Shown here in pieces: positions 47,212-57,404 of a DNA stretch of 64,000 bases (within the stretch, counting starts at the first letter, position 1; every line of letters starts with the position of its first letter). The stretch spans positions 1,582,806-1,646,805 of the forward strand of contig NZ_CAKKNB010000001.1 in NCBI RefSeq assembly GCF_918741295.1, written 5' to 3'. A program made the translations under genes and the position numbers. Below the pieces are notes generated by a model that was not told the origin of the DNA, did not search any database, and saw nothing but the letters and a program-made list of their open reading frames with translations. Source of the DNA: Aquabacterium sp. CECT 9606 (GTDB taxonomy: Bacteria; Pseudomonadota; Gammaproteobacteria; Burkholderiales; Burkholderiaceae_C).

Positions 47212-47901
47212 ATGCAACCAACGCTTGGTCGTCAATTCAAAACCGGCCTCACGGCCGCATCGGCTGCGGCCTTGCTCTCCATGGCCATGGCAGGGCCGGC
47301 CATGGCGCAAAGCCAGGGTGGCGCGCAGCCTGCCTTGCCTGAAGATCCACCCGCTGCAGGTTACGGTGGCCAAGGCCCATCCGCCAGTGATCTGCGCTAC
47401 TCATGGTTGCCTTACACCACCTCTGGCTACGTGGGCATCAGCGTCGGCAAGGGCGAGCTGCACACCACCTGTGTGGCGGGCTTGAGCTGCGAAGATCCGG
47501 ACACTTCCGGCAAGATTTACACCGGCGGCATGTTCAACCCCTACCTGGGCATTGAGCTGGGCTACATCCAATGGGGTGATGCCGATCACAACGGTGGCAC
47601 GCAAAAGGCCCGGGGCGTCAACGCCATGCTGACCGGCTTCGTGCCCTTGGGCCCCAGGTTCACGCTGGTCGGCAAGGTGGGCACCACCTATGGCTGGACC
47701 AAGAGCGCGCCTGCGGCCGGTGTGGTGGCGCCCGCCGGCTCAGCAGATGCCTTTGCCCTGGCCTATGGCGCGGGCGTGAGCTTTGACTTCACGCGCAACT
47801 GGAGCGTCACGCTGGACTGGGAACGCCACAAGCTGAAGTTCCAGAACGAAGGCCGCCAGGATGTGGATCTGGCCACCTTGGGCGTGAAATACCGCTTCTG
47901 A
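47212..47901 (+). CDS. Outer-membrane beta-barrel protein
   Basis: The 229 residues have a signal peptide (ASAAALLSMAMAGPAMAQ), then alternating amphipathic strands (TSGYVGISVGKGELH, LGIELGYIQWGDAD, FTLVGKVGTTYGW) and the aromatic C-terminus LATLGVKYRF required for barrel insertion. This is an OmpA/OmpW-like eight-stranded barrel. One disulfide-capable pair (CVAGLSC). AGGAG precedes the ATG. Confidence 0.85.
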   Translation: MQPTLGRQFKTGLTAASAAALLSMAMAGPAMAQSQGGAQPALPEDPPAAGYGGQGPSASDLRYSWLPYTTSGYVGISVGKGELHTTCVAGLSCEDPDTSGKIYTGGMFNPYLGIELGYIQWGDADHNGGTQKARGVNAMLTGFVPLGPRFTLVGKVGTTYGWTKSAPAAGVVAPAGSADAFALAYGAGVSFDFTRNWSVTLDWERHKLKFQNEGRQDVDLATLGVKYRF

Positions 47902-47908
47902 TGAAGTG

Positions 47909-49024
47909 TCAGGACCGGTCCATGGCCCAGTCGCCCTCGGGCGCCAAGCTCTTGGGCCGGCTGGGCAAGGCGTGACGCAGGATGCGCCAGATGACCTGAC
48001 CGAATTGGCGGGCGAATGAGCCGGTGTTGTAGTGCTGGCCGTAGCGTGCGCAGATGGCTTGAACCTGGGGCGCCATCTCGACATAGCGGTTGGCTGGAAG
48101 GTCAGGGAAGAGGTGGTGCTCGATCTGAAAGCTCAGGTTGCCCGACATCAGGTTCAGCAGGCGTCCTCCCTTGAGGTTGGATGAGCCCTTGATCTGGCGT
48201 GCGTACCAGTGGCCGCGTGTTTCGTTCTTCACGATGCTGCGCGGGAAGGTTTCCACATCGGTGGTGAAGTGGCCGCAGAAGATGATGCTGTAGGTCCACA
48301 CATTGCGCATGCCATTGGCGATCAGGTTGCCCAACAGCACCGGCAGAAAGAACGGGCCCGCCAGCAGCGGAAAGATCACGAAATCCTTGAGCAATTGGTA
48401 GCGCATCTTCTTGCCCACTGGCTTGAATTGCTCGCCCAACTGCTTGCCGGTAATCCTGCCTTTGAAATATCGGCCGAGGCGCAGGTCCTGGATGGCCACG
48501 CCCCACTGGAACAACAGCGCGAAGATGACCGCGATCAGGGGCTGGAAGAGGAAGAACGGGCTCCACTTCTGTTCGGGGAACAGGCGCAGCAAGCCGTAGC
48601 CAATGTCGTCGTCCATGCCGTGCACATTGGTGTAGGTGTGGTGGCGGAAGTTGTGGGTCTTGCGCCAGCTGTCGGCCGTGCCGACGATGTCCCACTCGTA
48701 GGTCTTTCCGTTCAGCGATGGGTCGCCCATCCAGTCGTACTGGCCGTGAATGACGTTGTGGCCCACCTCCATGTTCTCGATGATCTTGGACACGCCCAAC
48801 ATCAAGGTGCCCAGCACGAATGCGGGCGGGAACAGGCCGGCCATGAGGATGACGCGGCCGCCCGCTTCCAGGTAGTTGACGGCCTTGACGACGCGGCGGA
48901 TGTAGCGCGCATCGCGCTCGCCCAAGTCGGCCACGGTGCGTGCGCGCAGGGCATCGATCTCCGCGCCAAACTGCGCCAGTTCTTCGTCGTTCAGGGGGCG
49001 GCTGAGGGATTTGGATGAAGTCAT
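47909..49024 (-). CDS. Membrane fatty acid desaturase (DesB-like)
   Basis: The 371 residues contain the three His boxes of membrane di-iron desaturases: HNVIHGQYD, HNFRHHTYTN and SFQIEHHLFPDL, with several hydrophobic spans. It likely introduces double bonds into acyl chains. It is followed on the same strand by an NADPH:ferredoxin reductase, 16 bases upstream in the operon, as in Pseudomonas desBC. Confidence 0.92.
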   Translation of the reverse strand: MTSSKSLSRPLNDEELAQFGAEIDALRARTVADLGERDARYIRRVVKAVNYLEAGGRVILMAGLFPPAFVLGTLMLGVSKIIENMEVGHNVIHGQYDWMGDPSLNGKTYEWDIVGTADSWRKTHNFRHHTYTNVHGMDDDIGYGLLRLFPEQKWSPFFLFQPLIAVIFALLFQWGVAIQDLRLGRYFKGRITGKQLGEQFKPVGKKMRYQLLKDFVIFPLLAGPFFLPVLLGNLIANGMRNVWTYSIIFCGHFTTDVETFPRSIVKNETRGHWYARQIKGSSNLKGGRLLNLMSGNLSFQIEHHLFPDLPANRYVEMAPQVQAICARYGQHYNTGSFARQFGQVIWRILRHALPSRPKSLAPEGDWAMDRS

Positions 49025-49040
49025 GCTGGATCAGCTTTCG

Positions 49041-50180
49041 TCAAAGGTCGAGCGTGAGGTCGGTGCAGGCGCGGCTGACGCACAAGCGCAAGGCCGAGGT
49101 CGGGATGTCTTCCTTGTCGCCGGTGTGCAGGTTCTGTGTGATGCCGCTTTGCTTGCCGCAAGCGCAGGTGTTGCAAATGCCCATGCGGCACCCCGAAGGC
49201 AGGCTCAGGCCCTGGGCTTCCAGGGCAGGCAGCAAGGCTTCGCCGGTGGGCACTTCCAGGGTGCGGCCGCTCAGGGCCAGGTTGATGCGCACGGTGCCCA
49301 CGGCATCCGTGGTGGCCAAGGGCCGCGGCGTGAACGCTTCACCCACGAACGACAAGGCATGGCCCACGCTGAGGGCGCGTGCGGTGTCAACAAAGCCTGC
49401 CGGCCCGCAGGCGTAAACGCGGCGTTGCGCCAGATCGGGCACCAGGGTGGCCAACAACTGGGCATTCAGGCGTTCGGCGTGTTCACCGTTCAAACGTTGG
49501 GCTTCCTGGGTCAGCACGAAGTGAACCTGGAAGCGCGGCTGGCGGGCGGCCAATGCGCGCGACTCGGCCATGAAGCACAGTTCGGCGCGCGTGCGTGCCC
49601 AGTAGATCAAGGTCAGGTCGTGCGTCAGGCCTGCGGCGTCAAGGGCTCGGGTCAGGCTCATCAAGGGCGTGATGCCGCTGCCGGCGGCCAGGAGCAGGAT
49701 TGATCCGGGGGTTTGTGCGCCGCCTGAGGACACCTGTGACAGTGACATGTCGCCAAACGCCAGGCCAATTTCAAGGGCATCGCCCACTTTGGCTTGCCGG
49801 CACAGGTGTTGGCTGAGCTTGCCGCAATCGACTTGTTTGACAGTGATCGACAAGCGTTTGCCCGAGCGGGAGATGCGCGTGGGACTGTAGCTGCGCGTCA
49901 CGCGTCGGCCATTGACTTCGGCGCTGACGTTGACGTGCTGCCCGGGCTGGATGGCGCCGCAATGGCGGTTGGCCTTCAGGTCCAGGGTGACGGTGCCCTG
50001 GGCTTCAATGCGGCGGGCCACCACGCGTGCCAAGGGGCGCTCCCATGACCAGGCAGGATTGAGGTGTCCGGCCCAGAAATCAAACACGGATGGTTTGATC
50101 AAAGGGGCGATCAGGCGGCTCAGCGATCTCTGGGTGGAACGGGCGGTCACAGGGTCTCCGAAAGCAGACGTTGACCGCAT
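49041..50180 (-). CDS. Ferredoxin reductase with C-terminal 2Fe-2S domain (DesC-like)
   Basis: The 379 residues have an FAD-binding RSYSPTR, an NAD(P)-binding GSGITPLMSLTRA, and a C-terminal plant-type [2Fe-2S] site (CRMGICNTCACGK...LRLC). It feeds electrons to the adjacent desaturase. MRSTSAFGDP at 50180 is used; the upstream frame runs into the promoter region. Divergent from a TetR regulator. Confidence 0.88.
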   Translation of the reverse strand: MRSTSAFGDPVTARSTQRSLSRLIAPLIKPSVFDFWAGHLNPAWSWERPLARVVARRIEAQGTVTLDLKANRHCGAIQPGQHVNVSAEVNGRRVTRSYSPTRISRSGKRLSITVKQVDCGKLSQHLCRQAKVGDALEIGLAFGDMSLSQVSSGGAQTPGSILLLAAGSGITPLMSLTRALDAAGLTHDLTLIYWARTRAELCFMAESRALAARQPRFQVHFVLTQEAQRLNGEHAERLNAQLLATLVPDLAQRRVYACGPAGFVDTARALSVGHALSFVGEAFTPRPLATTDAVGTVRINLALSGRTLEVPTGEALLPALEAQGLSLPSGCRMGICNTCACGKQSGITQNLHTGDKEDIPTSALRLCVSRACTDLTLDL

Positions 50181-50194
50181 TGTAGGTAATTTAG

Positions 50195-50226
50195 AACATT
50201 TGTCTATACGGTTGTATATTAATGTT
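50195..50226. promoter_or_regulatory. Inverted repeat between the desaturase operon and its TetR regulator
   Basis: AACATT at 50195-50200 and AATGTT at 50221-50226 form 6-bp arms separated by 20 AT-rich bases, in the divergent promoter region. It may be a TetR operator controlling both directions; no consensus was matched. Confidence 0.3.
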
Positions 50227-50301
50227 TGACGGTACAATCCCTCGGTCTCTTTTCACAAAGCGCGCCGGCCCTTGGACACGTCCCTAGACCTTCCTTCCAC
50301 C

Positions 50302-50952
50302 ATGCCCGGTGCGGCGCCTTCCAGCCACGCCGTGGGCCGCAAAGCCGTGATCTCCCGAGAGGACATCATCGCGGCGGCCCTCAAGCTGGTGGGGCCTCAC
50401 CGCAGCGTGTCGTCACTCAGCCTGCGTGAGGTGGCCCGAGAGGCCGGCATTGCCCCCAACAGCTTTTACCGCCAGTTTCGTGACATGGACGAGCTGGCCG
50501 TGGCCTTGATCGACCGGGCAGGGCGCTCTTTGCGGCAAATCATCGGTGAGGCGCGGCACCGGGCCACGGCCGAGCAAAGCGTGGTGGCCGGCTCCATCCA
50601 TGCTTTCATGGAGCAGCTTCGCTCCGACGACAAGCTGCTGCACATCCTGCTGTGCGAGGGCACGGTGGGCTCTGATGCCTACAAACAGGCGGTCGAGCGC
50701 GAGTTGCGTTTTTTTGAAGACGAACTGCGGCTGGACCTGATCCGACTGGCCGCCGCCAATCAAACCGGCTTGTTCGAGCCGGCGCTGACCGCCAAGGCCA
50801 TCACGCGCTTGGTGTTCACCATGGGTGCGTCCGCCATGGACATGCCCCCTGATAAACAGGACGAGCTGACCGCCCAGCTCGTGACGATGGTGCGGATGAT
50901 CATCGTGGGCACGCAGTCCCTGGCGGCCATGCAAGCCAAGCCGGCCGCCTGA
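50302..50952 (+). CDS. TetR-family regulator (DesT/FabR-like)
   Basis: The 216 residues open with a TetR HTH (SREDIIAAALKLVGPHRSVSSLSLREVAREAGIAPNSFYRQFRD). NSFYRQFRDMDELAVALID is close to DesT and FabR, which sense acyl-CoA saturation and repress desaturase genes. It is divergent from the desaturase/reductase pair, matching the Pseudomonas desT-desBC layout. ATG 50302 is chosen over the TTG at 50272 given by the track. Confidence 0.85.
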   Translation: MPGAAPSSHAVGRKAVISREDIIAAALKLVGPHRSVSSLSLREVAREAGIAPNSFYRQFRDMDELAVALIDRAGRSLRQIIGEARHRATAEQSVVAGSIHAFMEQLRSDDKLLHILLCEGTVGSDAYKQAVERELRFFEDELRLDLIRLAAANQTGLFEPALTAKAITRLVFTMGASAMDMPPDKQDELTAQLVTMVRMIIVGTQSLAAMQAKPAA

Positions 50953-50965
50953 GTTTCACGCCTCT

Positions 50966-51661
50966 TCAGGCGTCGGCCTTGGCCAGCTCGCCATAGGCGT
51001 GTTGTAGCCAGGTCTTCAGTCGTTGGCGTTCCATCAAACCCAGGCCGCTGCCATCGCCCCCATTCTTGGCTGCCCAGAAGCTCACGTTGTTGGCGTCGAT
51101 TTTCTGCACCACGTTGTCGTGCAGGTGCTTGATGGCGATCACCTTGGCGCCCAGGCCCAAGGCGCGTTCAAGCTGGCCTGATTTCTCAAGCTGGCTGAAA
51201 TCATCTCCGCGCAGCTGGTTTTGCACCAACACGTAGTTCAGGCGCGGGCCGAAGCGGTCCAGCAGGCGCGTCAGCAGGTTGACCGAATCGCGGCCCGAAT
51301 CCATCACGTGCCAATAGGTGAGCTTGAAGCCGGCTTCGCCGGCCATGTCCAGCACGCCTGATTCCTCCATCCATTTGACCAAAGGCTCGTGCGTTTGCGC
51401 GGCCAGGTCCACCAGCACGCGTTGCCCGGGCTTCTCGATCGCGGTCTCAACGATGTGGTCAAGCGCTTCGTAACGGTCGATCAGCACCGGCGAGGCAAAG
51501 CCGGCATAAAAGCGCAGCAGGGCGCCGTGAGACCGGTCGGTGTCAAACCCCACAAAGGGCAGTTGCTGGTCGATGAAGTACTGGGCCAGCAGGCGCGAGA
51601 CCATCGATTTGCCGACCCCGCCTTTTTCACCGCCGATCAGGTGGATTCGTGTGTCTTGCAT
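50966..51661 (-). CDS. ParA/MinD-family ATPase
   Basis: The 231 residues begin MQDTRIHLIGGEKGGVGKSMVSRLLAQYF, a deviant Walker A with the signature lysine (KGGVGKS), and later VLVDLAAQT. It lacks an obvious ParB neighbour, so chromosome partitioning is uncertain; such ATPases also position other machinery. It is convergent with the TetR gene and divergent from katE. Confidence 0.85.
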   Translation of the reverse strand: MQDTRIHLIGGEKGGVGKSMVSRLLAQYFIDQQLPFVGFDTDRSHGALLRFYAGFASPVLIDRYEALDHIVETAIEKPGQRVLVDLAAQTHEPLVKWMEESGVLDMAGEAGFKLTYWHVMDSGRDSVNLLTRLLDRFGPRLNYVLVQNQLRGDDFSQLEKSGQLERALGLGAKVIAIKHLHDNVVQKIDANNVSFWAAKNGGDGSGLGLMERQRLKTWLQHAYGELAKADA

Positions 51662-51775
51662 GAGGTGTGCCAAAGGTTGTAAACCTGAACTTGCAGCAAG
51701 CTTTGCGCCAAGCTGCGAAGCGGCACCCCGATTGCTGCTGGGTCTCTTGTATCGCCACCACATTGAAAGAGACCC

Positions 51776-54196
51776 ATGGCAACGCGAAAGAGCACACCTT
51801 CCAAAACCGAATTGAATCTTGGCTCCACCCTGGCCACCGTGTCCGGCCCTTCGACCACACCGCCCCCCAAGGCCTCCAAGGCCACCGACCCAGTGTTGCC
51901 AGACCTGGTCAACAAAGTCAGCGCGTCCGCCGATCTGGCCGCGGCCATGGTGTGGAACCAGAACAAGCCCGCCGAGCACGGTGAGGCCGCCTACAAGCCT
52001 CCGCAAGGCCAATCGGCGACGCCAAGCACACCACTGGCCACGGCCAGCACCGTGAGCGAGAAGGCGGTGTCTGAGAAGGTTGGCGCGGGCCTGCCACCCG
52101 AGGGGCACAACCCCACGGTGGGGTCGCTCGACCGCGTGCGCGTGGATTCGGGCGGCCAGGTGCTGACCACCAACCAGGGCGTGGCCATTGCCGACAACCA
52201 GAACTCGCTCAAGGTCGGCCTGCGCGGGCCCACCGCGATGGAAGACTTCATCCTGCGCGAGAAGCTCACCCACTTTGACCACGAGCGCATCCCAGAGCGC
52301 GTGGTGCATGCGCGCGGATCGGCCGCCCACGGTTACTTCGAGTGCTACAAGCCCCTCACTGGCTTCACCAAAGCGGCGCCCTTCAAAGAGGCGGGCAAGC
52401 GCACTCCGGTGTTCGTGCGCTTCTCGACCGTGGCGGGCGAGCGTGGCTCGGCCGATACCGTGCGCGATGTGCGCGGATTTGCCGTCAAGTTTTACACCGA
52501 CGAAGGCAATTGGGACCTGGTCGGCAACAACATCCCCGTCTTCTTCATCCAGGACGCGATGAAGTTCCCTGACCTGGTCCATGCCGTCAAGCCCGAGCCG
52601 CACCATGCCATGCCGCAAGCCTCATCGGCGCACGACACCTTCTGGGATTTCGTGTCGCTGATGCCCGAGTCCACCCACATGCTGATGTGGCAGATGTCCG
52701 ACCGGGCCATTCCACGCAGTTACCGCACCATGCAAGGCTTTGGCGTGCACACCTTCCGGCTGGTCAACGAGGCTGGCGAGTCGGTGTTCTGCAAATTCCA
52801 CTGGAACCCCGTGGCCGGCACCCATTCGCTGGACTGGGACGAGGCCGTCAAGATTGCCGGGGCCGACGCTGATTTCCACCGCCGCGACCTGTGGGAGGCC
52901 ATCGAGGCGGGCGCCTTCCCTGAGTGGGAGCTGGGCCTGCAGATCTTCACCGAGGACCAGGCCGACAACTTTGATTTCGATGTGCTGGACCCCACCAAGA
53001 TCATCCCGGAAGAGCTTGTGCCCCTGACGATCGTGGGCAAGATGGTGCTCAACCGGAACCCCGACAACTTCTTCGCGGAAACCGAGCAGGTGGCCTTTTG
53101 CACGGCCCACATCGTGCCCGGCATCGACTTCAGCAACGACCCCTTGCTGCAAGGCCGCATCCATTCTTACCTGGACACCCAGATCTCGCGCCTGGGCGGG
53201 CCCAACTTCCACGAGATCCCCATCAATGCGCCGGTCAACCAAGTGCACAACAACCAGCGCGACGGCATGCACCGCCAGGCCGTGCACCGTGGCCGTGTGT
53301 CTTACGAGCCTAATTCGCTGGGCGGTGGCTGCCCCTTCCAGGCTGGGCGCATGACCGGTTTCACCTCCTTCCCCCAGCCGGTGGCTGAGGACAAGGTTCG
53401 CGGCAAGCCCGAGAAGTTTGCCGAGCACTACGCACAGGCCACCTTGTTCTGGCAAAGCCAGACACCCATTGAGCAAGAACACATCATCAAGGCCTACCGC
53501 TTCGAGTTGAGCCGCGTGCAGATCCAGGCCATCCGCGAGCGCGTGGTGTCGATGCTGGCCAACGTTGATGCCGATCTGGCCTTGGGCGTGGCCACTGGAC
53601 TGGGCATCCTTGTGCCATCCCCCATGCCCTTGGCCACCGACCAGCCTGCGCCCGTGTACGAGCCGTCTCCCGCGCTGTCACTGCTGGCCCGGCCGGGCGA
53701 TGGCTCGATCAAGGCGCGCCGCGTGGCGCTGTTGGTGGCCGATGGCGTTGAGCCCGAATCCCTCAAAGCCATCTACACGTCCTTGATCCAGGAAGGGGCC
53801 GTGCCGCGTTTCGTCGGTGTGCAATTGGGCGCGGTCGAAGCCTTGGCCGACACGCCCATCCACGTCGACATCACGCTGGAAGCGTCACCGTCAGTGCTGT
53901 ACGACGCCTTGGTGATCCCAGACGGCGAGGCTGGCATTGCCTCGCTGGTCGGGGTGGGGCCAGCCCTGGAATTCGTGCGGGACCAGTACCGTCACTGCAA
54001 GCCGATCCTGGTGCTGGGCGCAGGCGCCACCTTGCTGGAAGCGGCCGGGGCCTCGCCCGATCTGCCTTGGGGCGAGCCTGATCCAGGCATCATCGTGGGC
54101 ACCGCGGCGGACGCGGTCACCACGGCCGCCATGTTCAAGGCTGCGATCGCCAAGCACCGGCACTTCCAGCGCTTCATGGATCCACCCGAAGTCTGA
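51776..54196 (+). CDS. katE: Large-subunit catalase HPII
   Basis: The 806 residues are a clade 2 catalase: [13 protein letters not shown], heme-side [28 protein letters not shown], catalytic His region [13 protein letters not shown], proximal heme-ligand region in [15 protein letters not shown], and the C-terminal flavodoxin/DJ-1-like domain ([22 protein letters not shown]). E. coli KatE is 753 residues; this one is longer at the Thr/Ala/Pro-rich N-terminus. It disproportionates hydrogen peroxide. Confidence 0.95.
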   Translation: MATRKSTPSKTELNLGSTLATVSGPSTTPPPKASKATDPVLPDLVNKVSASADLAAAMVWNQNKPAEHGEAAYKPPQGQSATPSTPLATASTVSEKAVSEKVGAGLPPEGHNPTVGSLDRVRVDSGGQVLTTNQGVAIADNQNSLKVGLRGPTAMEDFILREKLTHFDHERIPERVVHARGSAAHGYFECYKPLTGFTKAAPFKEAGKRTPVFVRFSTVAGERGSADTVRDVRGFAVKFYTDEGNWDLVGNNIPVFFIQDAMKFPDLVHAVKPEPHHAMPQASSAHDTFWDFVSLMPESTHMLMWQMSDRAIPRSYRTMQGFGVHTFRLVNEAGESVFCKFHWNPVAGTHSLDWDEAVKIAGADADFHRRDLWEAIEAGAFPEWELGLQIFTEDQADNFDFDVLDPTKIIPEELVPLTIVGKMVLNRNPDNFFAETEQVAFCTAHIVPGIDFSNDPLLQGRIHSYLDTQISRLGGPNFHEIPINAPVNQVHNNQRDGMHRQAVHRGRVSYEPNSLGGGCPFQAGRMTGFTSFPQPVAEDKVRGKPEKFAEHYAQATLFWQSQTPIEQEHIIKAYRFELSRVQIQAIRERVVSMLANVDADLALGVATGLGILVPSPMPLATDQPAPVYEPSPALSLLARPGDGSIKARRVALLVADGVEPESLKAIYTSLIQEGAVPRFVGVQLGAVEALADTPIHVDITLEASPSVLYDALVIPDGEAGIASLVGVGPALEFVRDQYRHCKPILVLGAGATLLEAAGASPDLPWGEPDPGIIVGTAADAVTTAAMFKAAIAKHRHFQRFMDPPEV

Positions 54197-54233
54197 GCCT
54201 TAAAATCCGCCCCTTTGGCCCGGGGCGGACACG

Positions 54234-55370
54234 ATGCGGCGGTTTGGCGGACTGGAGGGACTCAGGGCCTGGTTGGCATGGACGGTGGTGTTCGGCCACA
54301 TCCTGTCATACACCGGCCTTGGTCAACTGCTGCCATGGCTGGCCAAGCCCATGGGCCAGTTGGCCGATGGTGCGGTCATGGTGTTCACCATCCTCAGCGG
54401 CTTTGTTGTCACGCATTTGCTGCTGGAGCGCCGCGAACCTTACCGCCGCTACATCACGCGCCGGTTCTTGCGCATCTACCCGGTGTACGCCGTTGCGTTG
54501 CTGGCCGGTATTGGCGGCACCTACCTGGCCTTTGACACCTTCCTGTCTCACCCCTGGGGTGAGCTGACGCCAGCCACGCATCGCTTGCTCATGCAATCCG
54601 ACAGTCTGGCCAGTGGTGATTGGCCTTGGCACTTGGCGGCACACCTGTCCATGTTGCACGGGGCCGTTTCAAGCCAGGTGCTGTACGAGTCGCAGTACAT
54701 GTTTCTGGGGCCGGCCTGGAGCCTGTCGCTGGAGTGGCAGTTTTACCTGGTGGCACCTTTGGCGGTCGCTCTGGCCACCCACCGCGTGGGGCAGGTGGCG
54801 CTGGCCGCTTTGGCCATCTGGGGCTACAGGCTGTACACCAAAGGGGTGTTTGGTGAGTTCATGCTGCCCAGCGTGCTGCCAGGGGCGGCGCTTTACTTTG
54901 GCGTGGGCATGAGCACGCGTTTTTGGCTCAGGGCAGATGCAGGTCTCTCGGCGTTTCCGCTGGCCTGGCTGGTGTTGGCCTCGGGCCTGCTGATGAGCGC
55001 CGCGGGCACCAACCCGATCCTGGCGTGGGCGGCATTTGTCTGCATGATGCTGCTGAACAAGTCGGCCTCTGACCATGTCAGCCAAGGCGCGCGGTGGGCC
55101 TTCGCCAAAGCGTTCAACTCAACCATTGCGCATTGGCTGGGTGAGCGGTCATATGCCACCTATTTGATCCACATGCCCATCTTGCAATTGGTGACCTGGG
55201 TTTGCGTGACGCAATTCGGCATGGGCCTGGTACCGACCGCTTGGGCGGCGGTGCTGGTGGCCGTGCCAGCGACGTTGGTGGCCTCTGCACTGCTGCACAC
55301 GCACGTGGAGTTGCCTGCGATTGCTAGGGGCCGGCGCACCAGCCCGCCGGCAACTGCGGCCACCTGTTAG
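54234..55370 (+). CDS. Acyltransferase 3 family membrane protein
   Basis: The 378 residues have an N-terminal RRFGGLEGLRAWLAWTVVFGHI typical of OafA/acyltransferase_3, then many hydrophobic spans, and GERSYATYLIHMPILQLVTWV near the C-terminus. These O-acyltransferases modify sugars, lipids or exopolysaccharides in the membrane. The last four bases overlap a convergent small ORF. A second member lies at 56134-57243. Confidence 0.85.
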   Translation: MRRFGGLEGLRAWLAWTVVFGHILSYTGLGQLLPWLAKPMGQLADGAVMVFTILSGFVVTHLLLERREPYRRYITRRFLRIYPVYAVALLAGIGGTYLAFDTFLSHPWGELTPATHRLLMQSDSLASGDWPWHLAAHLSMLHGAVSSQVLYESQYMFLGPAWSLSLEWQFYLVAPLAVALATHRVGQVALAALAIWGYRLYTKGVFGEFMLPSVLPGAALYFGVGMSTRFWLRADAGLSAFPLAWLVLASGLLMSAAGTNPILAWAAFVCMMLLNKSASDHVSQGARWAFAKAFNSTIAHWLGERSYATYLIHMPILQLVTWVCVTQFGMGLVPTAWAAVLVAVPATLVASALLHTHVELPAIARGRRTSPPATAATC

Positions 55371-55567
55371 ATCTTTTTCGATTCCTGCAGGAGTTCTTCG
55401 GCCAAAGCCTGGCATTGCTTGGCACTCAGCGTGACCCATGCGCCCGACTCAAGTTGCCCCGGGTTTTTCCCCTGGCTGAGAAAGCGCAACCTGACGCCTT
55501 TGCCGGCCACGGTGGTGGAGTCCCATCCGGCAATCGTTTCGGACGAAGGGCTTTTCTCTTGAGTCAT
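55367..55567 (-). CDS. Small hypothetical protein, convergent with the acyltransferase
   Basis: The 66 residues begin MTQEKSPSSETIAGWD and continue VAGKGVRLRFLSQGKNPGQLESGAWVTLSAKQCQALAEELLQESKKI, a soluble beta-plus-helix pattern. No family recognised. It overlaps the acyltransferase 3' end by four bases. Confidence 0.55.
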   Translation of the reverse strand: MTQEKSPSSETIAGWDSTTVAGKGVRLRFLSQGKNPGQLESGAWVTLSAKQCQALAEELLQESKKI

Positions 55568-55772
55568 GGGGCTTCCATCGGGTGGATGGCTCTTTGTTGC
55601 GGGACGTGTATTGTCGTATCGGATGAGCCGGATTTTTGGCGCGCGTGGGCCGCGCAATCATGTGCTTACATCTTTGGCGCCAGCAGTCAAACCCGTGGCG
55701 GCCAAAGGCGAGCCAGGCCGGCGCCTGAGGCCTAGATTCCAGGGTCTTTCAACCTTGAACCGGACCGCACCC

Positions 55773-55976
55773 ATGGCCACCCGTCAACGCAGTTTGTTGC
55801 AACTGAGCTTCGTCATCCATGCCGTGGTTTACGTCATCGTGGTGGCGGGCCTGTGGCGCATCAACCAGACCACTTCCGCCGAGCACGATTGGGCCAGCAT
55901 CGTGGCCTGGGGCTGGGGCATCGGCCTGGCCGCGCATGGCACGGTCTGGCTCATGCTCAGTCGAAAATCTCGCTGA
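55773..55976 (+). CDS. 2TM-domain small membrane protein
   Basis: The 67 residues have two hydrophobic segments (LQLSFVIHAVVYVIVVAGLWRI and IVAWGWGIGLAAHGTVWLMLS), consistent with the 2TM family found at kinase and regulator N-termini or alone. ATG 55773 is chosen from the in-frame Met after RTAP. Function unknown. Confidence 0.65.
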   Translation: MATRQRSLLQLSFVIHAVVYVIVVAGLWRINQTTSAEHDWASIVAWGWGIGLAAHGTVWLMLSRKSR

Positions 55977-56133
55977 GCCTGCATTTTCAGTAAGGCGCGC
56001 TCAGCGCGTTTGCACCGCCCGCATCAACATGGCGCGGCAGGTTTTCCGGTCGGGGCGCATGTGGCTGTTGACCACTTGGCCGTGCAGGATGCCGTATGGG
56101 TTCTCGGCGGGGGGCCGTCGGGGACTGGATGGG

Positions 56134-57243
56134 TCATCCCTTACCCCTGAGAAGTCGGCCAGGGGCGGTGCTCACCCACCAGCGGTCGAAAGCGAACAGG
56201 TACTTCTTCTGGTTCAGTGCACGTTTTTCAAACACGTGCCAGGACATGACGGCGAAGGCCAAGGCGATGGGCAGGCTCAACACCAGATTGCCGTACCAAG
56301 TGCGGCCAAAATGGGTGGTGGCCACGATCAGTTGCTGGATGGGAAAGCCATATAAGAACAGCCCGTAAGAGTAATCACCACTTTCAAGGAACTTGCTCTT
56401 TCGCGGGTTCAGGTACCCCAGGCAGACCATCATGTAGGCGGCCGGAAACGGCGTCACGTAGATCAGTGCTGGCGTGCGCAGGCAGATGGCGGTCAGTGCG
56501 GTGGCAGCGATGAACGCCACGCCGTTGAGCCTGATTCGATCACGGTAGGCGTTGACCAAGACGCCGGCAATGAAGCAAAGCACGATCATTCGGCCAACCC
56601 AGCCGGGCACGCCTTGCACGGCAGTGCGGTATTCCAATGCCGCGGTCGCCGCCATGACCACGCCCAGCAGCAAGGATCGGCGCTTGTGCAGGCCGACCGC
56701 CGCCAATGCGGCCAGCAGGATGTAGCACTCAAGTTCCGACGGGATGGTCCACAGCTGGCCATTCACCTCGCTCATCGGGTTGCTTTCGAACACCCCGGGC
56801 AGGTGATAGTGAATGATCCCCAGGATGTTCTGGAAGTACTGGATGAATTGAGGGTGCTGAAAATAGTCGTTGAGCGGCAGTGTGGTGACCAGTGGCCCCA
56901 GCACCAGCGCGCACAAGAGGGTGTCAATGGCCAGCGCCGGGAAGATGCGCAGCCCCCGAAGGCCCAGGAAAACGCCCAGGCTTTTGGAGCGCTCCAGGCT
57001 GCCTGAGACAAGGTAGCCGCTCAAAGCGAAGAACAGCGGCAGCAGCATGCCGATGAGCAGCCCGGCAGGTGACGAATTGATCGCTTGTTGCGTGACCATG
57101 CCACCGGTGGTCACCGCCGTGTGAAAGCACAGGATGATCAACGCCAGCGTGATTCGCATGTAATCGAAGCCGCTGGGCCGGCCGCCCGTGGCGGTGATGC
57201 GTTCACTGATGAGTGGCGCAGAAAATAAAAATGATTTGAGCAA
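56134..57243 (-). CDS. Acyltransferase 3 family membrane protein (second copy)
   Basis: The 369 residues contain FDYMRITLALIILCFHTAVTTGG, FFALSGYLVSGSLERSKSL and SGDYSYGLFLYGFPIQQLI, the OafA-type pattern with a catalytic-type His in CFHTA. A TTG start at 57243 is preferred because GAGG lies six bases upstream; the longer track start (GTG 57408) would overlap the hydrolase stop and adds a 55-residue extension without family homology. Confidence 0.75.
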   Translation of the reverse strand: MLKSFLFSAPLISERITATGGRPSGFDYMRITLALIILCFHTAVTTGGMVTQQAINSSPAGLLIGMLLPLFFALSGYLVSGSLERSKSLGVFLGLRGLRIFPALAIDTLLCALVLGPLVTTLPLNDYFQHPQFIQYFQNILGIIHYHLPGVFESNPMSEVNGQLWTIPSELECYILLAALAAVGLHKRRSLLLGVVMAATAALEYRTAVQGVPGWVGRMIVLCFIAGVLVNAYRDRIRLNGVAFIAATALTAICLRTPALIYVTPFPAAYMMVCLGYLNPRKSKFLESGDYSYGLFLYGFPIQQLIVATTHFGRTWYGNLVLSLPIALAFAVMSWHVFEKRALNQKKYLFAFDRWWVSTAPGRLLRGKG

Positions 57244-57404
57244 AGTCCACCTCAATGGTTGGTGTGAACGACAAGTTGCCGCCCGCTGACGAGCCAAGGG
57301 CGACAAAGCCAAGCCAAGATTGCCGGTGAAGAAGTGTAAAGGGGCACTTAAGCCTGTGCACCACTTATGCGGGGGACTTGCCCCCTCATTTGGGGCGATA
57401 TCAG

